Assembly: GCA_005503165.1 (NCBI GenBank)
Contig: SCNT01000005.1
Span: 86,335 to 150,334, forward strand
Reading direction: 5' to 3'
DNA: 64,000 nt
From: Sphingomonadaceae bacterium 3R27E2-A
GTDB lineage: Bacteria > Pseudomonadota > Alphaproteobacteria > Sphingomonadales > Sphingomonadaceae
Positions 50,715-59,577 of this stretch are shown piece after piece (position 1 is the stretch's first letter; each line of letters starts with the position of its first letter). Made by a program: the position numbers and the translations under genes. The notes beneath the pieces were generated by a model. It saw nothing but the letters and a program-made list of their open reading frames with translations, ran no database searches and had not been told where the DNA came from.

Positions 50715-50719
50715 GTGGC

Positions 50720-51838
50720 ATGACGCGCAACCCCCTCTATCTCGATGAGGCAGGACATTGGCGTTTTTCGGGCTCCTACGATCCCGACGACGTCGTCTTC
50801 CTGCTTAATCCCAGGCGGATCGATCCGATCGACGTCGCCGAGAAGGAGCGGCTGATCCAGTCGGGTGCGCGCCATTATTCCGAAATGCTCTCGGCCGAGA
50901 CGGTGCCGGGCGAGGCCTATATGCGCCTTTACCGCGCCGCGCTCGCCGCCAACGCGGCGCGCGTCCGCCACGACGTAGAAGCGGTCGCCGCGGCGATCGC
51001 CGCGCGCCCCGAAACCGCCGAAAGCTGCGTCATCCTGTCGCTCGCGCGCGCGGGCACGCCGGTCGGCGTCCTACTCAAGCGCGCGCTCGTCCGGCGGGGT
51101 GTCGCGGCGCATCATTATTCGATCAGCATCATCCGCGGCCGCGGCATCGATACCAACGCGCTCGCCTATGTCGCGCATCGCCATGGCACCGCCAATGCGG
51201 TCTTCGTCGACGGCTGGACGGGCAAGGGCGCCATCCGCGGCGAACTCGACCGCGCGCTCGGCGACGGCGCCACCGGCTTCGCGCCCTTCCTCGCGGTGGT
51301 CGCCGATCCCGCCGGCGTCGCCGACCTCGCCGCGAGCTTCGACGATTATGTCATCCCCGGCGGCCTGCTCAACGGCATCGTGTCGGGGCTGGTCAGCCGC
51401 TCGGTGCTCAACGCCGACCTCGTCGGCCCGCACGACTTCCACGCCTGCCTCGCAATGCCCGAGCACGCGGCGCGCGATGTCAGCCGCGCCTATGTCGACG
51501 CGATCGAGGCGGCGGGCGAATGGCAGGGGCGCGCCGAGCGCCCCTGGTCCGCCGGCGAGGTCGCCGCAGTCCGCCGGGGGGCTGCCGACACCATCGCCGA
51601 GCTTGCGGCCGAGGCCGGGGTGACCGACATCAACCGCATCAAGCCCGGCATCGCCGAAGCCACTCGCGCGATCCTGCGCCGTGTGCCAGACCATATCCAC
51701 GTTCAGCGGCGCGGCGATCCCGACGTCGCGCACATCATCCTGCTCGCCGGACAGGCGGGCGTGCCGGTGATCGAAAGAAACTTGCGGACCTATCGGGCCG
51801 TCACCATTATCAAGGACCTGGGAGCAGAGCAGCAATGA
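50720..51838 (+). CDS. StiP/PRTase_1-type phosphoribosyltransferase
   Basis: 372 residues of the family often named cysteine protease StiP, which sequence analysis places among phosphoribosyltransferases. Seen: YDPDDVVFLLNPRRIDPIDV, CVILSLARAGTPVGVLLKRAL, HYSISIIRGRGID and the PRPP-loop-like VFVDGWTGKGAI. The C-terminal third carries DINRIKPGIAEATRAILRRVP, the extra RNA-binding-like part. Second PRTase of the pathway; overlaps the CitE-like gene by ATGA. Confidence 0.88.
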   Translation: MTRNPLYLDEAGHWRFSGSYDPDDVVFLLNPRRIDPIDVAEKERLIQSGARHYSEMLSAETVPGEAYMRLYRAALAANAARVRHDVEAVAAAIAARPETAESCVILSLARAGTPVGVLLKRALVRRGVAAHHYSISIIRGRGIDTNALAYVAHRHGTANAVFVDGWTGKGAIRGELDRALGDGATGFAPFLAVVADPAGVADLAASFDDYVIPGGLLNGIVSGLVSRSVLNADLVGPHDFHACLAMPEHAARDVSRAYVDAIEAAGEWQGRAERPWSAGEVAAVRRGAADTIAELAAEAGVTDINRIKPGIAEATRAILRRVPDHIHVQRRGDPDVAHIILLAGQAGVPVIERNLRTYRAVTIIKDLGAEQQ

Positions 51839-52737
51839 ATGCGGTCGAACTGGGTGCCACCCTCTACGTCCCCGCCATCAATCCGACGGCAAAGGCGATA
51901 ACTTATGGCGCGATCGACGACCTGCGCTCGGTCGTCATCTGCCTCGAGGATTCGGTGCGCGACGACCAGGTGCCCGCGGCGGTGGCCGCCTTGCAAAATC
52001 TGCTCGTCGCCTTTGCCGAGCGCGCGCCGGCCTTGTCGGTCTATATCCGCCCGCGCAATTTCCCGATGCTCACGCAATTGCTCCACATGGAGGGCATCGA
52101 CCGCATCGACGGCTTCGTGCTGCCGAAGGTGACGACCCAGTCGCTGCCGGTGTGGCTCACCGCGCTGATGCACGAGCATCACCGCATCATGCCGACGATC
52201 GAGGGCGAGGAGGCGTTCGACCGCGCCGCGCTCGCGCGGCTCTGCGACCAGCTCAAGCCCTATGCCGAGCGCGTGTCGGCGGTGCGCATCGGCGGCAACG
52301 ACATCCTCGGGCTGCTCGGCATCCGCCGCTCGCGCTACCGCACCGCCTATGACGGCCCGCTCGGCAGCGTGATCCGCGACATCAGCGGCACCTTCATCCC
52401 CAACGGCTTCGGCGTCGCGGCGCCGGTGTTCGAGCATTTCTCCTCGCCCGACGTGCTGCGGCGCGAGGTCGAGCAGGATATCGAGCACGGCCTGCTCACC
52501 AAGACCGCGATCCACCCCGAGCAGATCGCGATCATCCATTCGGTCTATCGCCCCGACGCCGCCGAAATGGCCGAGGCGCGCGCGATACTGAGCCAGGAGG
52601 CGCCTGCGGTGTTCGGCAGCAACGGCAGCATGTGCGAACCCGCGACGCACGCGCCCTGGGCAGGCATGATCGTGCGCCGCGCGCAGGCGCATGGCGTCGC
52701 CGGGCTCGACCAGGAGGCCGACGTCCGGGTGGCATGA
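51835..52737 (+). CDS. HpcH/HpaI aldolase/citrate lyase (CitE-like) protein
   Basis: 300-residue TIM-barrel enzyme. VICLEDSVRDDQVPAA supplies the family acidic metal-site residues, FVLPKV and KTAIHPEQIAIIHSVY are CitE motifs. Expected to make or break a carbon-carbon bond on an acyl or sugar acid. Part of the predicted metabolite pathway, coupled by overlaps to the StiP-type gene and TelA. Confidence 0.9.
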   Translation: MNAVELGATLYVPAINPTAKAITYGAIDDLRSVVICLEDSVRDDQVPAAVAALQNLLVAFAERAPALSVYIRPRNFPMLTQLLHMEGIDRIDGFVLPKVTTQSLPVWLTALMHEHHRIMPTIEGEEAFDRAALARLCDQLKPYAERVSAVRIGGNDILGLLGIRRSRYRTAYDGPLGSVIRDISGTFIPNGFGVAAPVFEHFSSPDVLRREVEQDIEHGLLTKTAIHPEQIAIIHSVYRPDAAEMAEARAILSQEAPAVFGSNGSMCEPATHAPWAGMIVRRAQAHGVAGLDQEADVRVA

Positions 52738-53789
52738 GCGGGCTGGACCTCGAACCCCCGGCGCCGTCGGCGCCCCCCGCGCGTCCGGTAAGCGGCAGCG
52801 AGGTCGCGCTCGACGCGGCGACGGTCGCGCGGCTGAAGGCGATCGCGCGCGAATTCGCGGGCGCCTTCGTGTCGATCGAGACGCACAGCCCCGAATTCGA
52901 CAGCAAGGCGGCGCAGATTGCGGCACTCGGCAGCCGCGAGGTCAAATTGCTCGCCGACCAGGCGCGCGCGACGATGTCGCGCAGCGGCGCCCGCGACGGC
53001 GCGGTGACGGCGGTGCACACGCATCTCGAAAGGCTGCGCGCGGTGGTCGAGCGGCTCGATCCCGGCGCGGGCGACGAATTGCTGAGGCCCCGGCGGCTGC
53101 TCGGCCTTTTCCCGTCGGGCAACCGGCTGACGAGCTATTTCGACCGCTACCGCGACGCCGAGGGCGAGATCGAGGCGGCGCTGGGTGCGCTCGCCGCGAG
53201 CCGCGACCTGCTGTTGCAGGACAATATCGCGATCGAGCGCTTCCGCGCCGCGACCTGGCCTTTGCTCGCCAGCCTCGCGGAGGCGGTCGAGATGGCGGGG
53301 CACCTTGACGCGCGCTTCGAAAAGCTTGCGTCGCAGCTCGATCAAACCGACCCGAACAAGGCGCAGCGGCTGCGCTCGACCGCCTTGTTCCAGGCGCGCC
53401 AGCGCCACGGCGACCTGCTCACCCAAATGGCGGTATCGCAGCAGGGCTATGCGATGCTCGGCATCATCCAGGCCAACAATATCGAGCTGATCAAGGGCAT
53501 CGACCGCGCCTCGGCGACGACGATCGCGGCGCTGCAGACCGCGATCGTCGCGGCGCAGACGCTGACCAACCAGCGCATGGTGCTGTCGCGCATCGGCGGG
53601 GTGACCGCGGCGGCGGGTTCGCTCCTCGAACGCTCGGCGCAGGCCTCGGCCGACGGCAATGCGATCTTCGCGCTCGATAGCGCCGAGGCGGCGGAGCAAG
53701 TGGCGGCGCTGCGCGCGGCCTTCGCCGACGTCGCCGCCTCGGTCGACGCGCTCGATAGTCAGCATCGTTCGGCGCTGAGCGCGCTTTGA
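52734..53789 (+). CDS. TelA-like toxic anion resistance protein
   Basis: 351 residues, almost entirely helical, with TelA-family segments: LGLFPSGNRLTSYFDRYRDAEGEIEAAL, RDLLLQDNIAIERF, MAVSQQGYAMLGIIQANNIELIKGIDRAS and ALQTAIVAAQTLTNQRMVL. Resistance to tellurite and several antimicrobials has been tied to TelA; its mechanism is unknown, possibly membrane-stress buffering with XpaC-type partners. Start overlaps the CitE-like stop. Confidence 0.9.
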   Translation: MSGLDLEPPAPSAPPARPVSGSEVALDAATVARLKAIAREFAGAFVSIETHSPEFDSKAAQIAALGSREVKLLADQARATMSRSGARDGAVTAVHTHLERLRAVVERLDPGAGDELLRPRRLLGLFPSGNRLTSYFDRYRDAEGEIEAALGALAASRDLLLQDNIAIERFRAATWPLLASLAEAVEMAGHLDARFEKLASQLDQTDPNKAQRLRSTALFQARQRHGDLLTQMAVSQQGYAMLGIIQANNIELIKGIDRASATTIAALQTAIVAAQTLTNQRMVLSRIGGVTAAAGSLLERSAQASADGNAIFALDSAEAAEQVAALRAAFADVAASVDALDSQHRSALSAL

Positions 53790-53861
53790 CCGCCTTGGAA
53801 AGCCGGGTGCGCGCGGCTATGGATGGGGCAGCATGACGGCAAGAGGCGGGAAAGAGACGCG

Positions 53862-54353
53862 ATGAGCATGTTGCGACGGCTCGGCCGCCTGTTCGGCGGA
53901 GAGGCGGATACGCCGCGTGGCAGCCCCGCGCCGCCGCCCCCCGCGCCACCGCCGGCCGCGACGCCGCCCGCCTTCGACTATGACGACGAGCGCATACCGA
54001 AGAGCGCCAAGGCCAAGATCGCCACCATCCTCGAATCGATCACCGCGGTCGAAAAGGCGATGGAGCGCGAACAGGTGCCGAGCTTCAGCCGCGTCGACAC
54101 CGGCCAGATGCGCGACATCCACCTGCCAAAGCTGGTGCAGAGCTATATCGACGTGCCGGCCAGCCACCGCGGCGAGATTTTCCGCAAGACCGGCAAGTCG
54201 GCGAGCTTCCTGCTCGACGCCAGCCTCGACAAATTGCAGGAGCGCGTCGATTCGATGCTTCGCGACCTCGCGCAGCACGACATCGACGCCTTCACCAACA
54301 ACACGCAGTTCATAAACGAACGCTATTCGGACGACGAAAACCCGTTCCGCTGA
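53862..54353 (+). CDS. Possible XpaC-like partner of TelA
   Basis: 163 residues: a short basic start (MLRRLGRLFGG), a Pro-rich stretch (residues 20-40) and a helical domain with KAKIATILESITAVEKAM, LPKLVQSYIDVPASHRGEIF and LDKLQERVDSMLRDLA. The helical part resembles XpaC (5-bromo-4-chloroindolyl phosphate hydrolysis protein), which is often encoded beside TelA, but identity is too low to be sure by eye. ATG 53862 preferred over 53823. Confidence 0.7.
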   Translation: MSMLRRLGRLFGGEADTPRGSPAPPPPAPPPAATPPAFDYDDERIPKSAKAKIATILESITAVEKAMEREQVPSFSRVDTGQMRDIHLPKLVQSYIDVPASHRGEIFRKTGKSASFLLDASLDKLQERVDSMLRDLAQHDIDAFTNNTQFINERYSDDENPFR

Positions 54354-54370
54354 CCCGAAGGAGCCTGACG

Positions 54371-55126
54371 ATGACCGAATTTCGCAGACTGGAAGAAGCC
54401 GTCGAGGCCGGCGGGGTCCGGATCGAGAAATATCGCTTCGTCGAAAAAAGGCTGGTCACCCGCGGCATGCCGACCGCCGAGGGCGGGGTGCATTATATCG
54501 TCGAGAACACCGACATCTTCCAGCTGTGCATCAAGCTTTCGGGCGGCGCGGTGATGCTCGAGCCCGGCGCGCTCCAATATATGCACGGCAAGATCGAATC
54601 GACCGTCCAGCAGCACGAGGACAAGGGCTTCTTCGGCCGCGCGCTCGCCTCGGCGGGGACCGGGGAGTCGGCCTTCGCAACCAAATTCTCGGGCCATGGC
54701 ACGATCTGGACCGAACCCGGCCGCCGCAACTTCATCATCGGCGAGATCGACGGCGATTCGCTCCTGCTCGACGATAAGGCCTTTTATGCCTGCGGTGCGG
54801 GCATCCAGCTGACGACGCACCGCCACAACACCATCGCCGGGGTGCTCGGGGGCAACGGCCTCGTCCAGCCCAAGATGAGCGGCAAGGGGGTGTTCGCGGT
54901 CGAGGCGCCGGTGCCGGTCGAGGAGATCGACATCGTCGAACTCGACGGCAGCCAGGAACTCACCGTGGACGGCGACTTCATGCTGATGTTCTCCGCCGAA
55001 CTCAGCGTCACGATCGGCCCGCTGGTCAAGGGGCTGCGCAACGCGCTGCGCAGCGGCGAGGGCTTCGTCTACAAGCTCAACGGCCGCGGCACCGCCTGGC
55101 TGATGCCGACCGCGAAGGTCAGCTAG
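54371..55126 (+). CDS. AIM24 family protein
   Basis: 251-residue beta-rich protein. AIM24/TIGR00266 motifs: VMLEPGALQYMHGKIES, KFSGHGTIWTEPGRRNFIIGEID, ILDDKAF-type segment and EGFVYKLNGRGTAWL near the end. Members are found with TerD proteins and form large oligomers. Last gene of the ter operon, 17 bp after the XpaC-like gene. Confidence 0.88.
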   Translation: MTEFRRLEEAVEAGGVRIEKYRFVEKRLVTRGMPTAEGGVHYIVENTDIFQLCIKLSGGAVMLEPGALQYMHGKIESTVQQHEDKGFFGRALASAGTGESAFATKFSGHGTIWTEPGRRNFIIGEIDGDSLLLDDKAFYACGAGIQLTTHRHNTIAGVLGGNGLVQPKMSGKGVFAVEAPVPVEEIDIVELDGSQELTVDGDFMLMFSAELSVTIGPLVKGLRNALRSGEGFVYKLNGRGTAWLMPTAKVS

Positions 55127-55138
55127 CGAAATTTTGGC

Positions 55139-55214
<76 letters not shown>

Positions 55215-55233
55215 CCGTGCATCGCCCTTTGCG

Positions 55234-56106
55234 TCAAATGATGCCGAAGGTCCAGCCCTCGGTGCGCGCGAGCCCCTCGGTCAGCGGGGCAGGGGACCAG
55301 GGCGCCGTCTCGCCGGCGATCGCGCGGAGCCATGCGGCGGTCAGCAGCGCGTCGCTGGCATGATCGCTCACCGGCCCGGCGAGCCCCGCCGGCGGCGAGC
55401 CGAGCACCGCCAGCGCTGCGTCGAGCGCGGCGCCGTCGCGGATCTTGCTGCGCCCGCCGCCGATCCCCGCCGCGCGCGCAGCGAGGCTGGTATAGATTTC
55501 GACGAGCAGCGGGCCCTCGCGGGGCACCGGATCGAGCGGCCAGAGCGGCAGCCTCGCGCGCAGCCGGTGGAGCAGGCGCATGCCCGACAGGCTCGCCTTG
55601 CCGACCTGCGCCGCGCCGACGAGGTTGAAATTGCTGACGCTCGCCGCCTGTCTGGTCGCGCGCTGGTGCCGCTCGACGACCCGGAGCCGGCCCGCGCCCC
55701 CCTCGAACAGGTCGCCGACGTCGCCGCGGCCGTGGCGGAAATGGCGCCGCGCCTCGGGATGCGCCAGGAAACTCGCGATCTCATAATGCGGATCGCCCGC
55801 CGCCAGATCCTCGACGAGCGCCCAGAGGGCGGGGAGGCCGGCCGGGCTGTCGGACCATTCGGGAAAATAGGCGCCGCGATCCGCGAATGCGAAGGCCGCC
55901 GAAAAATCGAAGCCGATCAGCATGTCGGCGCCCGCCGCAGCCACCTCTTCGAGCCACGCCAATATTTCGGCGCGCGACCAGATATGCCCGGGGCGCACCA
56001 GTTCGGTCGCTGCCGCCCCACGCGCCACTGCGAGCGCGATCCCGCGCTGCCGCGCTCCGCGCGCGCCCGACCAGTCGATCGCGGCGAAATGTTGGAAACG
56101 GCGCAT
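55234..56106 (-). CDS. DUF429-like RNase H-fold protein
   Basis: 290 residues. AAIDWSGA at the N-terminus, MLIGFDFSAAFAF and the C-terminal VSDHASDALLTAAWL place acidic residues as in DUF429 predicted nucleases of the RNase H fold. Activity is not shown. It lies 20 bp beyond the tRNA-Thr gene on the same strand and is divergent from nfu. Confidence 0.7.
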   Translation of the reverse strand: MRRFQHFAAIDWSGARGARQRGIALAVARGAAATELVRPGHIWSRAEILAWLEEVAAAGADMLIGFDFSAAFAFADRGAYFPEWSDSPAGLPALWALVEDLAAGDPHYEIASFLAHPEARRHFRHGRGDVGDLFEGGAGRLRVVERHQRATRQAASVSNFNLVGAAQVGKASLSGMRLLHRLRARLPLWPLDPVPREGPLLVEIYTSLAARAAGIGGGRSKIRDGAALDAALAVLGSPPAGLAGPVSDHASDALLTAAWLRAIAGETAPWSPAPLTEGLARTEGWTFGII

Positions 56107-56159
56107 GCCCGGCCTCTAGCGCGCGCTTGCCGCTTGCACAAAGGGGCGCGGCGTCCCAC

Positions 56160-56744
56160 ATGCCCCTCATGCTGATCGAAACCGAATCGACGCCCAATCC
56201 CGCGACGCGCAAATTCCTGCCCGGCCGGCCGGTCATGGAAAGCGGCACGCGTGACTTCGCGAGCCCCGAGGAAGCGCAAGCCTCGCCGCTCGCGACCGCG
56301 CTCTTCACGCTCGGCGACGTGACCGGCGTCTTCTTCGGCCGCGACTTCGTCTCGGTGACGATCGCGCCCGGCGCCGAATGGGCCGACGTAAAGCCCGATG
56401 TGCTCGGCATCGTGATGGATCATTTCCTTGCCGACATGCCGCTCTTCCACCCGGCGAGCGCCGCGGGGATCAGCGTGCCGGCCGAGGACGAGACCTTTGC
56501 CGACGATCCCGCCGACGCCGACATCGTCGACCAGATCAAGGAACTGATCGAAACGCGCGTCCGCCCCGCGGTCGCCAACGACGGCGGCGACATCGTCTAT
56601 CGCGGCTTCGACAAGGGCAATGTGTATCTGAAGATGCAGGGCGCCTGCGCCGGCTGCCCGTCGTCGACCGCGACACTCAAGAACGGCATCGAATCCCTGC
56701 TCAAACATTATGTTCCCGAAGTGACGGCGGTCCACGCCGTCTGA
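56160..56744 (+). CDS. NfuA-type iron-sulfur cluster carrier (NifU family)
   Basis: 194 residues with an N-terminal Nfu domain (ETESTPNPATRKFLPGR, DVTGVFFGRDFVSVTIA) and the C-terminal NifU domain holding the cluster-binding CAGC (MQGACAGCPSSTATLKNGIE). Carries 4Fe-4S clusters to apo-enzymes such as MiaB (encoded at 60.35 kb). ATG 56160 or ATG 56169. Confidence 0.94.
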   Translation: MPLMLIETESTPNPATRKFLPGRPVMESGTRDFASPEEAQASPLATALFTLGDVTGVFFGRDFVSVTIAPGAEWADVKPDVLGIVMDHFLADMPLFHPASAAGISVPAEDETFADDPADADIVDQIKELIETRVRPAVANDGGDIVYRGFDKGNVYLKMQGACAGCPSSTATLKNGIESLLKHYVPEVTAVHAV

Positions 56745-56779
56745 TCCTCAGGACCCTACCCATCCAGGAGAATGACCCG

Positions 56780-57373
56780 ATGAGCGAGCCGCTTTCCAAC
56801 GAGGCCCTCGACCAGCTGTTCCGCACCGCGCGCACCTATAACGGCTATGTCGACAAGCCGGTGAGCGAAGAGCAGTTGCACGCCATCTGGGACCTGATGA
56901 AATATGGCCCGACCAGCGCCAACTGCCTGCCCGCGCGGATCGTCTGGGTCACCTCGGACGGGGCCAAGGAAAAGCTCGCCGCGCTCGCGCTGCCGGCCAA
57001 TGGCGACAAGATCCGCAAGGCGCCGGTCACCGCGATCATCGGCATGGACCTCGAATTCTACGAAAATCTCCCCGAACTCTTCCCGCACGCCGATGCGAAG
57101 AGCTGGTTCGACAGCAATGCCGAACTCGCGCACGCCACTGCCTTCCGCAACTCCAGCCTGCAGGGCGCCTATTTCATCCTCGCCGCGCGGGCGCTCGGGC
57201 TCGACACCGGTCCGATGTCGGGCTTCAGCAACGAGGCGGTCGATGCCGCCTTCTTCGCCGACCAGCCTGCGGTGCGCAGCAACTTCATCTCGACCCTCGG
57301 CTATGGCGACCCAGCGACCATTTTCGACCGCAGTCCGCGGCCCGGCTTTGACCGCTTCAACCGCATCGCCTGA
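56780..57373 (+). CDS. Nitroreductase-family protein, malonic semialdehyde reductase (RutE)-like
   Basis: 197-residue flavin reductase. FRTARTYNGYVDKPVSEEQL, WDLMKYGPTSANCLPARIVWV and GFSNEAVDAAFFADQPAVRSNFISTLGYGDP match the RutE/HadB subgroup, which reduces malonic semialdehyde to 3-hydroxypropionate. No rut operon is nearby, so the substrate may differ. Ribosome site CAGGAGAATGACCCG. Confidence 0.9.
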   Translation: MSEPLSNEALDQLFRTARTYNGYVDKPVSEEQLHAIWDLMKYGPTSANCLPARIVWVTSDGAKEKLAALALPANGDKIRKAPVTAIIGMDLEFYENLPELFPHADAKSWFDSNAELAHATAFRNSSLQGAYFILAARALGLDTGPMSGFSNEAVDAAFFADQPAVRSNFISTLGYGDPATIFDRSPRPGFDRFNRIA

Positions 57374-57995
57374 GGCCAGCCGCCTCGTTATCGACTCTGC
57401 CAGCGAGGCCTGTTCGGTCGCGCTGTTCGCCGGCTCGCGCCTGGAGGATTTTCGTCACGAAGTGATCGGCCGCGGCCACGCCGAACGGCTCGTCCCGCTG
57501 ATCGCCGAACTCGCGGGTGGCGGCCGCGCCGATGCGATCTTCGTCGGCTGCGGCCCCGGCAGTTTCGCCGGGGTGCGCATCGGCGTCGCCGCGGCGCGCG
57601 CGCTGGCGCTCGGCTGGCAGGTACCCGTACAGGGTTTTTCGACGCTTGCGCTGGTAGCGGCGGCTGCCGCCGAGGAAATCGCGGCGGCGGGCGGCGCGCT
57701 CGTCGTGATGGAAGGCGGCCACGGCCAGTGGTTCGTCCAGCCCTTCGCCGCCGACCTGTCGTCGCGCGCCGCGGTTCGGTCGCTGCTGCCCGATGACGCG
57801 ATAGCGCTTGGCGACGCGCTGATCGCCGGCAACCGCGCCGAGGCTTTCGTCGCGCAGCGCGGTCATGGCGCCGCGCTGCCGATGCTGCCCGACGCGCGCG
57901 CCTTCGCGCGGCTGCCGGCGAGCGCGATCTTCGCCGAACCCAGCCCGGTCTACGGCCGCGCGCCCGACGCCAGGCCGATGGCGCGACCGGCGTGA
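57348..57995 (+). CDS. tsaB: TsaB, tRNA threonylcarbamoyladenosine biosynthesis protein
   Basis: About 215 residues; an inactive-homologue partner of TsaD for t6A37 formation on ANN-decoding tRNAs. LVIDSASEACSVALF, GRGHAERLVPLIAEL and GCGPGSFAGVRIGVAAARALA are the TsaB motifs. No ATG or GTG exists near the expected start: TTG 57348, overlapping rutE-like by 26 bases, is the best candidate. Overlaps rimI by ATG/GTG coupling. Confidence 0.9.
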   Translation: MTASTASPEASRLVIDSASEACSVALFAGSRLEDFRHEVIGRGHAERLVPLIAELAGGGRADAIFVGCGPGSFAGVRIGVAAARALALGWQVPVQGFSTLALVAAAAAEEIAAAGGALVVMEGGHGQWFVQPFAADLSSRAAVRSLLPDDAIALGDALIAGNRAEAFVAQRGHGAALPMLPDARAFARLPASAIFAEPSPVYGRAPDARPMARPA

Positions 57996-58471
57996 GCGAC
58001 GATATCCGCCTCGCCACCGCGCGCGTCGCCGATCTCGCGGCGGTGATGCAGGTGATGGAGGCGGCGTTCGACCCCGCCTATGGCGAGGCGTGGAGCCGCG
58101 CGCAGCTGCTCACGCTTTTCGCTTTGCCCTCCGCGCGTGTCTGCCTGGCATGGGACGGCGAGATTCCGTGCGGCTTTTCGGCGGCGCGCGTCGCCGGCCC
58201 CGAAAGCGAATTACTGCTCCTCGCGGTCGATCCCGAATGGCGCGGCCGCGGGGTCGGCGCGCGGCTGATCGCCGACTGGCAGGACTGGGCGGCGGCCGAA
58301 GGCGCCGAAGACTATTTTCTCGAAATGCGCGCCGACAACGACGCCGTCCATCTCTATCGGCAAAGCGGTTTTTCGGAATGCGGTCGCCGCAAGGACTATT
58401 ATCGCGGGGCGGACGGGACGATCCGCGACGCGATTACGATGCGCCATTGCCTCCACAACCGAGACAACTAG
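57992..58471 (+). CDS. rimI: RimI-type ribosomal-protein-alanine N-acetyltransferase
   Basis: 159-residue GNAT acetyltransferase. The acetyl-CoA loop is in LAVDPEWRGRGVGARLIADW and FLEMRADNDAVHLYRQSGF is the RimI motif. GTG start overlapping tsaB, a pairing very common in bacteria. Acetylates ribosomal protein S18 N-terminal alanine in E. coli; the target here is assumed. Confidence 0.9.
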   Translation: MSDDIRLATARVADLAAVMQVMEAAFDPAYGEAWSRAQLLTLFALPSARVCLAWDGEIPCGFSAARVAGPESELLLLAVDPEWRGRGVGARLIADWQDWAAAEGAEDYFLEMRADNDAVHLYRQSGFSECGRRKDYYRGADGTIRDAITMRHCLHNRDN

Positions 58472-58557
58472 GGTCACTATCTTGCGGAAGCGGCGCCAAA
58501 GTGGCATGGCAAGTCCGGGTGAAGAAGACTCCCAATATTCGTCATCCAACTTCTGGG

Positions 58558-58563
58558 TATAAC
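58558..58563 (+). promoter_or_regulatory. Putative -10 element of mucR
   Basis: TATAAC stands 18 bases before the mucR ATG, with AAGGAA as ribosome site at 58567. The -35 region is not convincing. Confidence 0.3.
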
Positions 58564-58581
58564 AAATAAGGAATCTGTCCC

Positions 58582-59022
58582 ATGTCGGATCAAGCCGATA
58601 CCAGCGAAATGCTGGTCACCCTTACGGCGGATATTGTCGCCGCTCATGTCAGCAACAATAGCGTCGCAATCTCGGATCTTTCGGTCCTTATCAATAATGT
58701 GCATGCCGCACTTTCGGGCCTCGGCGCGCAAGTGGTCGAAGAAGAAAAGCCGGTTCCGGCGGTTTCGATCCGCTCCTCTATCAAGCCCGACTACATCGTC
58801 TGTCTCGAAGACGGCAAGAAGCTCAAGATGCTGCGCCGTCACCTGATGACGCATTATGACATGACCCCGGAAGACTATCGCGCCAAATGGGGCCTGCCCG
58901 CCGACTATCCGATGGTCGCCCCCAATTACGCCGAGAAGCGTCGCGCGCTGGCCAAGGAAATCGGCCTCGGCACCAAGGGCCGCGGCGGCGGCCGCAAGCC
59001 CAAGGCCAAGAAGGCGGCTTGA
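58582..59022 (+). CDS. mucR: MucR-family zinc-finger transcriptional regulator
   Basis: 146 residues. Helical N-terminal oligomerisation part (LTADIVAAHVSNNSVAISDL) and the prokaryotic Cys2His2 zinc finger (VCLEDGKKLKMLRRHLMTHYD, then MTPEDYRAKWGL). The basic tail (KGRGGGRKPKAKKAA) is typical. MucR/Ros proteins silence many genes in alphaproteobacteria (surface polysaccharide, cell cycle, foreign DNA) and repress themselves. Confidence 0.95.
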   Translation: MSDQADTSEMLVTLTADIVAAHVSNNSVAISDLSVLINNVHAALSGLGAQVVEEEKPVPAVSIRSSIKPDYIVCLEDGKKLKMLRRHLMTHYDMTPEDYRAKWGLPADYPMVAPNYAEKRRALAKEIGLGTKGRGGGRKPKAKKAA

Positions 59023-59051
59023 CGCTCTCCGAGCGACGGCCCGGCAGGGTG

Positions 59052-59078
59052 AGGGCGGTGCCGCGACGGCGCCGCCCT
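59052..59078 (+). terminator. Terminator-like hairpin after mucR
   Basis: AGGGCGG-T-GCCG / CGGC-G-CCGCCCT forms a 12-pair stem with one G-T pair and a three-base loop, 30 bases after the mucR stop. No long T-run follows, so termination is likely but not certain. Confidence 0.55.
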
Positions 59079-59151
59079 TGTCCTATGCACGGGCCGTGCC
59101 TATACAGATTGCCCAAGAACGATACGGCTGCATATCGCAGGAAAGGCCCGC

Positions 59152-59577
59152 ATGCCCGGTACCATCGACCTCGAAGCATTGTGCCACGAAAAGGGCCTTC
59201 GCATCACCGAGCAGCGCCGTATCATCGCGCGGGTGATCTCCGACAGTGAGGATCATCCCGACGTCGAGACGCTCTACGAGCGCGCCTCGAAGCTCGACAG
59301 CGGCATCTCGATCGCGACCGTCTATCGCACCGTGCGCCTGTTCGAAGAGGCGGGCATCCTCGACCGCCATGATTTCGGCGATGGCCGCTCGCGCTACGAA
59401 GCCGCGCCCGAGGCGCATCACGACCATCTGATCGACGTCGAGACGGGCAAGGTGATCGAATTCGTCGATCCCGAACTCGAGGCGTTGCAGAAGGTGATCG
59501 CCGAGCGGCTGGGTTTCCGTCTCGTCGATCATCGCATGGAGCTTTACGGTGTCTCCCTCGGTCGCGACAAGGGCTGA
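59152..59577 (+). CDS. fur: Fur-family metal-responsive repressor
   Basis: 141 residues: winged helix (LRITEQRRIIARVISDSEDHPDVETLYERA region) and the metal-binding dimer domain with AHHDHLIDVETGKVIEF. The C-terminal CxxC structural zinc pairs are absent, as in many alphaproteobacterial Fur/Mur proteins. Likely senses iron or manganese. Its end overlaps plsC by 29 bases. Confidence 0.92.
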   Translation: MPGTIDLEALCHEKGLRITEQRRIIARVISDSEDHPDVETLYERASKLDSGISIATVYRTVRLFEEAGILDRHDFGDGRSRYEAAPEAHHDHLIDVETGKVIEFVDPELEALQKVIAERLGFRLVDHRMELYGVSLGRDKG

